Shown: positions 27,630 to 37,085, counted from the stretch's first letter. The stretch is 64,000 nt of DNA from Bacteroidota bacterium (GCA_020161435.1 JAIUNV010000002.1:496001-560000), one strand, 5' to 3'. Notes: generated from the sequence alone by a model not told the origin. Numbers and translations: made by a program.

Positions 27630-29348
27630 TTAAGCCTGTTCTCCAGCAGGCTTTTCAGTTGGCGGTTTTTGCAGCAAGGTTTGAAAAGGAATGGCAATGA
27701 AAATAACCAGCGCAGCGCCAATGAGATTGAGCCAGAGAAACGAGACAATTTCCATTTTGTAAATGGTGACCACCAAGAGTTCGCTTACTACTGCACTCCA
27801 GAACACAGCATCGCCTTTTACTTTTTTAATGAAAAAAGCCACTAGAAAAATGCCGAGAATAACACCATAAAAAAGAGAACCCAAAATGTTCACTGCTTCA
27901 ATTAAGCTGCCCATATTGGTAGCAAACATGGCCACCGCAATGCTGAACAAACCCCAGCCCAACGTGTATTGCCAGCTGAGTTTGTACGACGTTTTCTCGT
28001 CGCAGTTTTTATTCACCACTTTGTGATGAATATCGATGACAGTACTGCTGGCCAACGAATTCAGCGCCGCTGCAATGCTGCCCCAGGCCGCCAAAACAAT
28101 CACCGCTATGAGTAAGCCCACCAAGCCTTTCGGCAGGTTCTGTGTCACGAAATACAAGAAGATATAATTGGTGTCGCTGGTTTCGCCATTGGGTACGGCT
28201 TGCTTTAATACAGCAGCGTATTCTTTCCGTAATGATTGGAGTTGCTGGTAGTTTTTCTCCACTGCCTGCTGCATGGTATCAACATGAATACCTTCGGCAA
28301 CAGGTCGTTGATTTCTCAACTTGTTGCGTTGTTCTTGCAGTAAATTGTACTCCGTTTCCAGCTTATTCAATGCAGGTGCAAATGCAGTTGTTTTAGCTTC
28401 TTTCACCAAAGTTTGGTTAAAGAAAATGGGGGCCTGATTGAACTGATAAAAAGCAAATACCAACACACCCACCATCAGTATCACAAACTGCATGGGCACT
28501 TTTACCAAACCATTCATGAGCAGGCCAATGCGACTTTCTTTCATGCTGCGGGCTGTGAGGTAGCGGCCCACCTGGCTTTGGTCGGTACCAAAATAACTGA
28601 GTGCCAAAAAGAAACCACCAATCACACCGCTCCACATATTGTAGCGGTCTTTCCAATCGAAGCCTTTTTCTGTCATGCCATCGGTAATGATGTTCATTTT
28701 ACCCATGCTGCCACCAGTGGCAATGGCTTCGGTAAAACCAACACCTGCCGGCAACAATTGTACCGCTACTACAGCAGCAATCAGCATACCGCCCATAATG
28801 AGCAGGAACTGCAACTGCTGTGTGTAGGCAATCGATTTGGCACCACCACTTACGGTATAAATGATGAGCAAACCACCCATTACCAAATTGGTGAGGTAAA
28901 TATTCCAACCCAGCAAACTGCTTACAATAATGGCTGGTGCATAAATACTAATACCGGTAGATAAACCGCGGCCCAGCAAAAAGAGAAAAGATGTGAGTGT
29001 TCTTGTTTTTAAATCGAAGCGTTGTTCTAAAAATTCATACGCTGTATACACTTTCAGCTTGTGAAAAATGGGTACAAAAAAGGCACTGATCACAATCATG
29101 GCAATGGGCAAGCCAAAATAGTATTGCACAAAACGCATGCCATCGGTATAGGCCTGGCCCGGCGCAGAAAGAAACGTAACGGCACTAGCCTGAGTGCCCA
29201 TAATGCTCAGCAATACCAACCACCAGGGCATGCTGCGGCTGCTTAAAAAATAACCTTCCAGCGTTTTTTCATGACGGCTTTTGTACAGGCCATAAGTAAT
29301 GATACCCGCCAGCGTAGCAATCAACACCACCCAATCTAATACAGCCAT
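27630..29348 (-). CDS. Sodium:solute symporter family protein
   Basis: A 572-residue SSS-family transporter with about 13 hydrophobic helices. The N-terminus (DWVVLIATLAGIITYGLYKS) and SSRSMPWWLVLLSIMGTQAS are typical, and GRGLSTGISIYAPAIIVS and GAKSIAYTQQLQFLLI mark the central core. It contains a long hydrophilic, Gln/Asn-rich loop around residues 310-370. Substrate unknown (sugars, sialic acid or organic solutes in the family). It is last in a three-gene unit after two small membrane proteins (29474-29626 and 29367-29474). Confidence 0.9.
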   Translation of the reverse strand: MAVLDWVVLIATLAGIITYGLYKSRHEKTLEGYFLSSRSMPWWLVLLSIMGTQASAVTFLSAPGQAYTDGMRFVQYYFGLPIAMIVISAFFVPIFHKLKVYTAYEFLEQRFDLKTRTLTSFLFLLGRGLSTGISIYAPAIIVSSLLGWNIYLTNLVMGGLLIIYTVSGGAKSIAYTQQLQFLLIMGGMLIAAVVAVQLLPAGVGFTEAIATGGSMGKMNIITDGMTEKGFDWKDRYNMWSGVIGGFFLALSYFGTDQSQVGRYLTARSMKESRIGLLMNGLVKVPMQFVILMVGVLVFAFYQFNQAPIFFNQTLVKEAKTTAFAPALNKLETEYNLLQEQRNKLRNQRPVAEGIHVDTMQQAVEKNYQQLQSLRKEYAAVLKQAVPNGETSDTNYIFLYFVTQNLPKGLVGLLIAVIVLAAWGSIAAALNSLASSTVIDIHHKVVNKNCDEKTSYKLSWQYTLGWGLFSIAVAMFATNMGSLIEAVNILGSLFYGVILGIFLVAFFIKKVKGDAVFWSAVVSELLVVTIYKMEIVSFLWLNLIGAALVIFIAIPFQTLLQKPPTEKPAGEQA

Positions 29349-29366
29349 GATGCAACTCTTGAAGGT

Positions 29367-29474
29367 TTATTGAAACAATTGACTGAGATAGGTAAACCAC
29401 CAAATCTGCAACAGCAGAAATGCCAGTACCAATATGTACCACACTTGCCAATATTTACGGCCAGGCTCCCTCAT
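29367..29474 (-). CDS. 35-residue membrane micro-protein upstream of the symporter
   Basis: A small frame with ATG at 29474 and TAA at 29367-29369. The product starts MREPGRKYWQVWYI, followed by a single hydrophobic helix of about 15-20 residues with aromatic residues, ending YLSQLFQ. Its start base is shared with the last base of the upstream micro-ORF's stop (TAATG), and it ends 18 bases before the symporter start. The positive-inside N-terminus and single helix suggest a symporter accessory subunit. It is too short for standard gene callers. Confidence 0.65.
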   Translation of the reverse strand: MREPGRKYWQVWYILVLAFLLLQIWWFTYLSQLFQ

Positions 29475-29626
29475 TAATCACGTTGTTTTTTGTAAGGTTT
29501 TCCAAATGCATACAAAGCCGCAATGATGACACCAATAAGGAAACCCCATCGAAAATTTTTGATGAGTTTGCCTATGATTAAACCAGAAACCGCAGCAATG
29601 ATGAGTAATATTTCAGGACGACGCAT
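29474..29626 (-). CDS. 50-residue membrane micro-protein, first gene of the symporter unit
   Basis: A frame with ATG at 29626 and TAA at 29474-29476. It starts MRRPEILLIIAAVSGLIIG and has a second hydrophobic stretch (FLIGVIIAALYAFG), ending with a basic tail (KPYKKQRD). Two short helices joined by a KLIKNFRW loop give a helical-hairpin topology. Its stop overlaps the start of the 35-residue frame, showing translational coupling. It lies in the gap between the PIG-L gene (starts downstream on the other side at 29670) and the symporter. Confidence 0.6.
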   Translation of the reverse strand: MRRPEILLIIAAVSGLIIGKLIKNFRWGFLIGVIIAALYAFGKPYKKQRD

Positions 29627-29669
29627 GAATACAAATTAATGATAATGGAAATGCTTGAGCAACACTACG

Positions 29670-32195
29670 CTAATGTTTGGGCAATGCCAAGAGATTGGCC
29701 AACAAGCGGTAGGCGCCGGGCACACCGGCTGGCAGTTCGCGGAAGAAGACCAGAGCAGTGTACACAAAGTTGCCTTTGCCATAAGGCGCAATGGCGAGGC
29801 TACCATTTTGCATCGGTTCATTGGGATCGTTGAGGCCCAAAGGCAATTGCCAGTTGGCATCCAATCCTTCTGCATGATACACACTCCGCTCCTGCACCCA
29901 GCCTTCAAAATCTTTAGTGGTGATTTTATTCGGAAAATTCAACACAGGATGACCATGCAATAAAAACTGTACGGGTGATTGCTCATCGGTAATGCGGGTA
30001 CGGCCAATGCTGAATGGGTATGGTGCCATCTTGCCTTTCAACGAACTAATGAAATTATTGGTGTTGTATTGTACAATGAGGTTGCCGCCATTTTTCACAT
30101 AGGTCATCAAACCTTCGTAGGCTTGTGCCAGATAATCGTGAATGTTGTAGGCACGTACACCCATCACCACAGCATCGTATTGTTTCAGCAATTCTGGTTT
30201 CAAATCGGCTTCTTTCAACTCGGTTACCTGATAGCCCATTTGCAACAAGGCCTCCGGAATTTTATCGCCGGCACCTGGCAGATAGCCAATCTTTTTGCCA
30301 ACGGTTTTCAAATCGATGTGCAGCACTTTTACCACATCCTGATAGTGCCAGGTTTGTGTGGGAATGTGATCGTATTCAATCATACGGCGGGCATTGAAAT
30401 ACTCAGCATCGCCAAAGCTACCGCCGGGTTTAAAGGACAAATGCAATACATCTTCTTCCTTACCTGTACCCTTCATGTAATTGGGTACTTTCAAGGTGAT
30501 TGTCTTTTTATCGTTGGCAGCAAACTGCATGGCCGACTGTGGCATTTGCTGCTTGTAGCCAGAGTTGGCACCGCTCAGCAAAATGTTGGGCGACGCGGCA
30601 TTGGCGGCTTTTATCGATTGAATATTTACCTGCAACGTAGCACTGTCGTTGCTGTTTTTACGGAAGAGCAACACACCGGGATCGTTGTATAACAAAAACG
30701 GATTGGTGACGTGTATCGGATTGTACAATTCTGCTTTTACCGGATCTACCACTCTGTATTGAATACTGGGATATACTTTGATAACACGGTTGCCCAAGGC
30801 AAGTGCAACTTCTAAAATTGGCGGCTCATTTTCACCTTTACCAATCATCTGCTGGTCTTGCACATCAAACATGCCGTCTTTTTTGGGCATTCGCAACCAA
30901 TAAGGCTGGGTTTCCAGCACACTGTTGCCCATTGGTACAGCATACGGTATTTGCGTCCACACATTAGCCGGCAATGGTTTTTGTATGTCTTGAAATTTAT
31001 CGTTGAAGCCAATGCTGCTGATGCTCATGGGAAAATCTGACCGGTTGATGATGTTAAGCATCACTTTGGCAGAATCGCCTGTCACCACTGCAGGTTGCGT
31101 TACAATGGCTTCTGCATAAATACCTGCACAGTGCTGAATAATGCGATCCAAATCCCGCAGTTTTATTTTCACCCATTGGTCGTAAGGTTGAATGGCCAGC
31201 AGTCTTGATTTTAATTGCAACAAAGCCGGAATACTGGCATCGGGATGCTCCATATCATAGAGGCGAATAATGCCGTTGATCATGGCTTCAATGCCCTCCG
31301 CATTTTTTACCCGGTCCCAACTGGTGGTTACGCCATCCATCAATCCTTGCTTCACCGGCTCTCCGGCCACCAGGCTAAAATATTCTTTAGAATTGCCCCG
31401 CTGGCGGCTTACGCCAAAGCCCTGGCTCTTGTGCTGGCTGCGGCTTTCACCGGCCAGTTCACCAATGCTTTTACCAGTCAGCGTATTGTACTGCCCTACT
31501 TCTACGGAAAACTGTTTGGTACTATCAATGGTATTGGCGCTGCCAAAATTGAACGTGTTCCAAAGCACCCGCTTGGGCTGCCACACACGGGCACCTTTAC
31601 CAAACTGGTCGGTAAACTCATCGGCATTGCCTGCAGCTTCGTAACCCAAACGGGCCATAATGCCGCTGGCACTGTGGTGGCCATGGCCGGCCCTGCCATC
31701 TTCGGGAAAGCGGGCAATAATCACATCGGGGCGAAACTGGCGTATCACCCACACTACATCGCTGAGTACCGCCTCCTTATCCCAAATGCGAAACGTTTCT
31801 TCAGGATTTTTGCTAAAACCAAAATCGAAGGCCCGGCTGAAAAACTGTTCACCGCCATCTATACGGCGGGCAGCCAGCAATTCTTGGGTACGAATAAGGC
31901 CAAGCTCTACGCCTTGCTCATCGCCAATCAGGTTTTGGCCGCCATCGCCACGGGTAAGGCTAAGGTAGCCGGTGCGGTATAGAGCATGATTGCTCAGCCA
32001 GGCTATCAGGCGGGTGTTTTCATCATCGGGGTGAGCGGCAATGTAGAGCACACTGCCCAGTACTTTGAGCTTCTTTATATCCTGCAATATTTGACCGGCA
32101 GCAGGTGTTTCCGGCACCTGTGCTACTGCTGTAAAACCCAGCAAGAGCCCCAAACCGGCAGAGGACATTCTTTTGATTTTATTCAACAGACACAT
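29670..32195 (-). CDS. Large secreted PIG-L family deacetylase-like protein
   Basis: An 841-residue exported protein with a signal peptide (cleavage near VAQVPE). The N-terminal PIG-L/LmbE domain holds the zinc motif AHPDDE (residues 54-59) and HGHH (171-174); PIG-L enzymes remove N-acetyl groups from sugars such as GlcNAc. The middle (about 350-620) is beta-rich. The C-terminal region KKIGYLPGAGDKIPEALLQ onward (about 650-760) resembles a class I glutamine-amidotransferase-like fold. This long architecture is known in Bacteroidota. The natural substrate is not evident. It diverges from the 43-residue lipoprotein gene. Confidence 0.88.
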   Translation of the reverse strand: MCLLNKIKRMSSAGLGLLLGFTAVAQVPETPAAGQILQDIKKLKVLGSVLYIAAHPDDENTRLIAWLSNHALYRTGYLSLTRGDGGQNLIGDEQGVELGLIRTQELLAARRIDGGEQFFSRAFDFGFSKNPEETFRIWDKEAVLSDVVWVIRQFRPDVIIARFPEDGRAGHGHHSASGIMARLGYEAAGNADEFTDQFGKGARVWQPKRVLWNTFNFGSANTIDSTKQFSVEVGQYNTLTGKSIGELAGESRSQHKSQGFGVSRQRGNSKEYFSLVAGEPVKQGLMDGVTTSWDRVKNAEGIEAMINGIIRLYDMEHPDASIPALLQLKSRLLAIQPYDQWVKIKLRDLDRIIQHCAGIYAEAIVTQPAVVTGDSAKVMLNIINRSDFPMSISSIGFNDKFQDIQKPLPANVWTQIPYAVPMGNSVLETQPYWLRMPKKDGMFDVQDQQMIGKGENEPPILEVALALGNRVIKVYPSIQYRVVDPVKAELYNPIHVTNPFLLYNDPGVLLFRKNSNDSATLQVNIQSIKAANAASPNILLSGANSGYKQQMPQSAMQFAANDKKTITLKVPNYMKGTGKEEDVLHLSFKPGGSFGDAEYFNARRMIEYDHIPTQTWHYQDVVKVLHIDLKTVGKKIGYLPGAGDKIPEALLQMGYQVTELKEADLKPELLKQYDAVVMGVRAYNIHDYLAQAYEGLMTYVKNGGNLIVQYNTNNFISSLKGKMAPYPFSIGRTRITDEQSPVQFLLHGHPVLNFPNKITTKDFEGWVQERSVYHAEGLDANWQLPLGLNDPNEPMQNGSLAIAPYGKGNFVYTALVFFRELPAGVPGAYRLLANLLALPKH

Positions 32196-32320
32196 GATTT
32201 TCTACAGCTTCAATAGATGATTAAAAAAAATTATTGGTCGGTGTTAAACCATTGTTTTTTCTGGTACGAACATTGATACATTCACATTGATCTGATTAAC
32301 CCCAACCCCCCAATTAAACC

Positions 32321-32452
32321 ATGAGACGTTTCAGCCTCGCCCTTCTTTCATTATTCGTAGTAGCCCTGCTGGTTAGCAGTTGCTCTGGTGGCATGAGCAT
32401 TCAGGCAGCAGCCAATGGCAAACAAAAATGTGGCCGCGGATTTATCCGTTAA
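32321..32452 (+). CDS. 43-residue lipoprotein, unannotatable by length
   Basis: ATG at 32321, TAA at 32450-32452. The product begins MRRFSLALLSLFVVALLVSS and has a lipobox VSSC with Cys21, leaving a mature part of 23 residues (CSGGMSIQAAANGKQKCGRG then FIR). A second Cys occurs at 37. A good terminator follows 36 bases after the stop. The upstream gap (32196-32320) should hold the promoters of this gene and of the divergent PIG-L gene. Confidence 0.7.
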   Translation: MRRFSLALLSLFVVALLVSSCSGGMSIQAAANGKQKCGRGFIR

Positions 32453-32488
32453 TATTACTCACTTAGTGAGCTCTCACCCATAGTTGAA

Positions 32489-32516
32489 GCGACCACTTTG
32501 CAGTGGTCGCTTTTTT
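32489..32516 (+). terminator. Rho-independent terminator after the 43-residue lipoprotein gene
   Basis: GCGACCACT (32489-32497) and AGTGGTCGC (32502-32510) form a nine-base perfect stem with loop TTGC and six following Ts. It marks the mini-gene as an independent transcription unit. Confidence 0.9.
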
Positions 32517-32520
32517 ATTG

Positions 32521-35025
32521 TTATCGGGCGGCATTGCCTGAATGCACCATGAACAGCGCATTGGCCATCAGCAGTTTGCCACTTTCCCAAAAATTGCGGA
32601 ACAATATATCGTCTGCAAAAAACACCACAGAGCCACGGCCCACAGGTACTTCTCCAAACAGTACACCATCTTTCAGTTGCGCCTTGGCCTTGTTGCCAAC
32701 AAAACCGGCTATTTGTGCTTCTTTTTTGATAACACCAACATTCCAGCCATTTTCCATAAACTCATACACATTGTTGTCGGCTTTAAGGGTAAAATAGTGC
32801 TTATCGAAACCAAAGCCCAACGGATGAGAATTGTCTATTTCAACTTTATAAATGCTTCCTGGATTATTGTACTCCAGACTTTCTTTTTCCTGGTTTTCGT
32901 AGCGGCGAACATTGTCATACAATCCCTCTTTTTCATCGGCTTCTTTTTTGTTACTCAGGCCCCAATCGGCTTGTACCAGTTGGCTCACAGCATTTTCCAT
33001 CACAATAAGTTTACCGCCTTGCTGCAACCACTTTTTCATAGCGCCATCTTTATCAAACAAGGGCTTGTAATTGTAACCTTCAGGCAAAATCACTACATCG
33101 TATTTATGCCAGGCAATATTGTTGAGGTTGGCAGCATTGATAAGTGAAACAGGATATTGCAAATCTCTTTCGAGGTAATGCCACACTTCGCCGGCACCAA
33201 GGCTGCTGGTGCCCTCGCCGGTAGCCATGGCTACACGGGGCGCATGCAAAATTCTTACATCTGAGCTACCAAAATCGGCACCCTTATCCATAAATCCGGT
33301 GGCAACGGGCACTAATGTTACCCTATGATCCGTGGCCAATTCAGCAATCTTTTTTTCGAGGTTGGCTACTTGCTGGTTAGATGTTTTGAGCAACACCACA
33401 GTACCCGCCGGGTAGGTAGTACCCTGATACTCAAACGGACGCTGAGCCACCCGTGGCTTTATGCCTGCTTTGAGGCAAGCTGCTACAAAGTTGGCGTCGC
33501 TATTGCTGCGCCATGGCAGCAAATAACCATACTGCATGGGCGGCACCACCGGCATCATCATAATGGCCGGTTGTGCTTTATTTACAGTGAGTTTCTCCCT
33601 TACTGCAAAAGCCTTGAGGCCATGTGCATACGGAATGCTCCAGGCAGTGATATCGTAAGTAGCACTATCGGTAATTTTTGAAGTGGGCTCAAACAACACT
33701 TTCGCCAATGTACCACGTGGCTGTACCGTACTAATCACAATGTCGCCTTTCTCTACATTGAAGGCTTCTTCTTTACCAGTAATATAATTGAAACCTTTGG
33801 CAGGTGCAACGGCACCGTAGCCCCAGTCAATACCGTTGTTGGTGAGCAAATCAGTCAGGCGTTTGATTTTGCCTTCGTTGCCCTTTTCTTTTACCACAAA
33901 AGTTTTGTACTCGCCTACGCCATTGGTTCGGGCGTTGTTAAAAAACTGCTGGAAGTTTTGCTGTAAACCTGAAGCATTTTTTGAAGAAATTTCTACCGTG
34001 CTGATGCCGGTAGTAAAATGATGTTCGGCACGGTCTTTCAAAGTAAGGATATCGCCATCTTCATTCACAATGCCCAAACCTGCACGAATACCGCCTTGCT
34101 CATAAGTCATACCAACGCTTCCGTTGTAAGTGGGCCAGGTATCGCCATAGCTGGGGTAAAACAAATCGAAACGTTCTCTGGTAAAAAACAACCAGTTGTT
34201 AGCATCAAAATATTTAGCATGGTTGCGACCAATGCTGGTTTGAAACTGACGCTGCCAAGGGGTTATCACTTCGTGTATTGGCTCGGCGGCTGGTGCAAAA
34301 TAATAGGGCTCGTTGAAACCTTGTTCATGAAAATCGACATGCACATGCGGCATCCATTTGTTGTACTGCGGAATGCGCTGCTGGCTTTCTACCTGCGTTT
34401 GCCAGGCCCAGTCGCGGTTGAGGTCGAAGTTGTAATGGTTGCTTCTGCCGCCGGGCCATGGTTCTACGTGTTCCCGTGATGCGGGGTCGGGATTCATCTC
34501 GTTACCCACCACGCTGTTGTACCAGTTTACATAGCGGTCGCGGCCATCGGGGTTGATGCAGGGGTCAATTATTACCACAGTATTTTTCAGCCACTCTTGT
34601 GCCTTGGCATCGGTGAGTAAAAAATAGGCTGTCTTCATTACGGCTTCGCTGCTGCTGGCTTCATTGCCATGCACGTTGTAGCTCATCCACACAATAGCGG
34701 TACCATTTACCTGACCATTGCCCGCTGCCAGCCCTGCCAGTTGCAGGTTGTTTTGGCGGATGGTTTCCAGTTGGCCCATGTTGGCAGCACTGGCAAAAGT
34801 GGCCAGCAATAAGGGTCGACCTTCGTTGGTAAGGCCGTATTGCTCCAGCTTCATTTGTGCAGGGGCAGCTTTGGCCAGCGCTTCAAAGTAGCCCACAATT
34901 TTGTGGTGGGGCGTAAATCGTTCGCCAATCTCATAGCCTAAATACGACTTGGGCGAAGGAATGCTTTGTGCAATGCCGAACACGGCCAATAGCAGCAAGC
35001 AAAGAGTAGCAGTTATTTTTTTCAT
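32521..35025 (-). CDS. Secreted M14 family zinc carboxypeptidase
   Basis: With the ATG at 35025 this is an 834-residue exported peptidase (signal MKKITATLCLLLLAVFGIAQ). The M14 zinc pair lies in SYNVHGNEASSS (HGNE = HxxE). PCINPDGRDRYVNWYN supplies substrate-contacting Asn/Arg, and MPHVHVDFHEQG a further His. YEQGG is a candidate for the catalytic Glu. A C-terminal GATase-like or accessory region of about 350 residues follows. The upstream frame extension (7 codons) is not needed for the signal. Confidence 0.87.
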   Translation of the reverse strand: MKKITATLCLLLLAVFGIAQSIPSPKSYLGYEIGERFTPHHKIVGYFEALAKAAPAQMKLEQYGLTNEGRPLLLATFASAANMGQLETIRQNNLQLAGLAAGNGQVNGTAIVWMSYNVHGNEASSSEAVMKTAYFLLTDAKAQEWLKNTVVIIDPCINPDGRDRYVNWYNSVVGNEMNPDPASREHVEPWPGGRSNHYNFDLNRDWAWQTQVESQQRIPQYNKWMPHVHVDFHEQGFNEPYYFAPAAEPIHEVITPWQRQFQTSIGRNHAKYFDANNWLFFTRERFDLFYPSYGDTWPTYNGSVGMTYEQGGIRAGLGIVNEDGDILTLKDRAEHHFTTGISTVEISSKNASGLQQNFQQFFNNARTNGVGEYKTFVVKEKGNEGKIKRLTDLLTNNGIDWGYGAVAPAKGFNYITGKEEAFNVEKGDIVISTVQPRGTLAKVLFEPTSKITDSATYDITAWSIPYAHGLKAFAVREKLTVNKAQPAIMMMPVVPPMQYGYLLPWRSNSDANFVAACLKAGIKPRVAQRPFEYQGTTYPAGTVVLLKTSNQQVANLEKKIAELATDHRVTLVPVATGFMDKGADFGSSDVRILHAPRVAMATGEGTSSLGAGEVWHYLERDLQYPVSLINAANLNNIAWHKYDVVILPEGYNYKPLFDKDGAMKKWLQQGGKLIVMENAVSQLVQADWGLSNKKEADEKEGLYDNVRRYENQEKESLEYNNPGSIYKVEIDNSHPLGFGFDKHYFTLKADNNVYEFMENGWNVGVIKKEAQIAGFVGNKAKAQLKDGVLFGEVPVGRGSVVFFADDILFRNFWESGKLLMANALFMVHSGNAAR

Positions 35026-35153
35026 ACCAAATATGTAGAACAACAAAGATTAGGGAAAAAACCGTTGCAGCCAGTTGGACGATATCCATCAACAAATCCA
35101 ACAGATTATTGGCCAGCTTTTCATTTACAGCATGAATTGGTAATTATCATAGC

Positions 35154-35180
35154 AAAAAAAAGCAACCCCGGAGGATTGCT
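35154..35180 (-). terminator. Terminator after the desaturase gene
   Basis: On the minus strand AGCAATCC pairs with GGGTTGCT (one T-G wobble) around TCCG and is followed by a run of Ts. It lies 29 bases after the desaturase stop. Confidence 0.7.
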
Positions 35181-35208
35181 TTCAATAATGTTTAGATTAT
35201 GTATTGCA

Positions 35209-36279
35209 TCAGGCCGTTTTAGCCAGGCTACGCAGGTACATAAAATGACTGGCGATAGCTTTGCCCATTGTTTTGTATTCAATGTAGGGCACGTTGAATT
35301 CGGCACATGCCTGCTTCACTATTTTGTTGATTTCGGGATAGTGAATATGCGAAATACGGGGAAACAAATGGTGCTCTACCTGAAAGTTGAGACCACCCAC
35401 CAACCAACTTACTAATTTGCTGCGGGTAGCAAAATTGGCAGTGGTTTTCAATTGGTGTACAGCCCACTCATCATCCATTTTACCGGTAGCCTCGTTGGCC
35501 AAAGGAAAGGCTGTATCCTGCACGGTATGAGCCAATTGAAAAACAATGCTCAGTACAAAACCGCTTAGCATGGTCATTACTAAAAAGCCAACCATCCAGC
35601 TCACAAAGCCATGCACGTAGATAGGGATAATCATGAAGATGGAAGCAAACAGCAATTTGCCTATCCAGAATGACAGGTGATCTTTCAACGACATTTTTGA
35701 CAATGGAACAGTACCAATGCGGCCTTTGAAGTATTTGCCAAAGTCAGAATAAAAAATCCAGAACAGGTACAGCAGGCAATACAAAAACCAGAAGTAAAAA
35801 TGCTGCACTTTGTGAATGCCCAGCTTTTGCTGATGCTTGCTCATTCTTAATAAAATGCCGGCATCCAAATCATCGTCTACCTCATGCACATTGGTGTAAG
35901 CATGGTGAATAACGTTGTGTTTTTGGTTCCACATGTAAGCACTTCCACCCAAAATATTGAGGGTAAGTGCCGCCAGTTTGTTGATAAAAGCATGTTTGCT
36001 AAAACTGCCGTGGCCACCATCGTGCATGATGTTGAAGCCAATGGTTGCTATCAGCAAACCCATGAGGCCGCAAAGCACCAGCGATAACCACACAGGCATT
36101 GCCACCGCCATCAGCACAATGTAAACTGCTGTAAGTGCTGCTACCAGAATAATCGCTTTAGATAAAATACGCCAGCCGCCGGTGGTGGCTGTTTGTTTTT
36201 CTTCGAAATACTTTTGAACCCGCTGCTTGAGTACTGCATGAAAAGACGGGGTAACATGGGGAAATTTTGGAGTTGCCAT
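35209..36279 (-). CDS. Membrane fatty acid desaturase (acyl-CoA/lipid desaturase)
   Basis: A 356-residue membrane desaturase with the di-iron histidine boxes: HDGGHGS (HDxxH), HNVIHHAYT (HNxxHH) and QVEHHLFPRISH (QxxHH). Four hydrophobic segments surround the boxes. The front-end desaturase type (linoleoyl-CoA desaturase-like) is common in Bacteroidota for membrane fluidity. A hairpin (AGCAGT/ACTGCT, 36301-36317) lies upstream of its start. Cytochrome b5 or ferredoxin partners are not adjacent. Confidence 0.92.
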   Translation of the reverse strand: MATPKFPHVTPSFHAVLKQRVQKYFEEKQTATTGGWRILSKAIILVAALTAVYIVLMAVAMPVWLSLVLCGLMGLLIATIGFNIMHDGGHGSFSKHAFINKLAALTLNILGGSAYMWNQKHNVIHHAYTNVHEVDDDLDAGILLRMSKHQQKLGIHKVQHFYFWFLYCLLYLFWIFYSDFGKYFKGRIGTVPLSKMSLKDHLSFWIGKLLFASIFMIIPIYVHGFVSWMVGFLVMTMLSGFVLSIVFQLAHTVQDTAFPLANEATGKMDDEWAVHQLKTTANFATRSKLVSWLVGGLNFQVEHHLFPRISHIHYPEINKIVKQACAEFNVPYIEYKTMGKAIASHFMYLRSLAKTA

Positions 36280-36300
36280 TCAAACTATTAATAAATGATC

Positions 36301-36317
36301 AGCAGTTTTACACTGCT
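36301..36317. repeat. Small hairpin upstream of the desaturase gene
   Basis: AGCAGT, five bases, ACTGCT forms a short perfect stem in the gap between the desaturase start and the bshB1 stop. On the plus strand four Ts follow. It could be a terminator for a plus-strand transcript or a leader hairpin of the desaturase mRNA; neither is certain. Confidence 0.3.
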
Positions 36318-36356
36318 TTTTAAAAGACGAAGTAAGTAACCGTGCTAATGTAGCTC

Positions 36357-37085
36357 TTAGGTTACATGTTGAATAAAACTGTTGAAGTTTTGTAAACCCA
36401 AAGTTTTATCACTGATGAATCCTTCGGCATAAGGAACCCCCACCGTTTTGCCGTACATGCGGCATCTGTCGATGATGGATTGTAAAAAAGCGGGTGAGCT
36501 GATATAGGTCTGTGGCTCATCGTCGGGCACGGTATCAAACTGTGTGGCATATGCCCTAATGGCGGCAAGTTTGCGTTCAATCACAGCCGAAATATCCATT
36601 ACAAAATCTGGTTCGAGGTAGCGGTCTTGTATAAAATTGAATACGTAGGTGGGTCGCCACGCAGCTTGTTGTTCCCCGTTTCTGGAAGTTTCTATTTTGC
36701 GTAGCCCGCTCAGCCAGGCAGCATCACGCACCAGTTGAGCGGCACGGCCATGGTCGGGGTGGCGGTCGCTGGGTGCATTGGTTAAAATAATAGTGGGTTG
36801 ATAGTACCGGATAGCCTCCACCACTTTGAGCTGGTATTCCCGGGTATTTTCAAAAAAACCATCGGGAATACCGAGGTTTTCACGGGCATCAATGTCCATA
36901 ATTTTTGCGGCGGCGGCGGCTTCTGCAAAGCGGGTTTCTATATTGCCTCTTGTACCCAGTTCTCCTTGGGTAAGGTCAACAATCCCCGTTTTTTTCCCTT
37001 GCAGTTTTTCCATCATCAGGGTGCCGGCACAGCTGAGTTCTACATCATCAGGATGTGCCGCAATAGCCAAAATGTCCAATTTCAT
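36357..37085 (-). CDS. bshB1: Bacillithiol biosynthesis deacetylase BshB1
   Basis: A 242-residue PIG-L family enzyme that deacetylates GlcNAc-malate to GlcN-malate, the second step of bacillithiol synthesis. The zinc motif AHPDDVE is at residues 10-16 and DRHPDHG follows near 110. LTQGELGTRGN, NLGIPDG and YAEGF match the BshB1 subgroup. The start is the ATG at 37085 (MKLDILAIAAHPDD); the upstream in-frame part is not homologous. A TACCTTTGC -7 box ends five bases before this ATG, so the mRNA may have almost no leader. Confidence 0.92.
   Translation of the reverse strand: MKLDILAIAAHPDDVELSCAGTLMMEKLQGKKTGIVDLTQGELGTRGNIETRFAEAAAAAKIMDIDARENLGIPDGFFENTREYQLKVVEAIRYYQPTIILTNAPSDRHPDHGRAAQLVRDAAWLSGLRKIETSRNGEQQAAWRPTYVFNFIQDRYLEPDFVMDISAVIERKLAAIRAYATQFDTVPDDEPQTYISSPAFLQSIIDRCRMYGKTVGVPYAEGFISDKTLGLQNFNSFIQHVT

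Noticed and set aside
31215..31982. 255-codon plus-strand frame inside the PIG-L gene
   Set aside because: Antisense shadow of a strongly supported protein.
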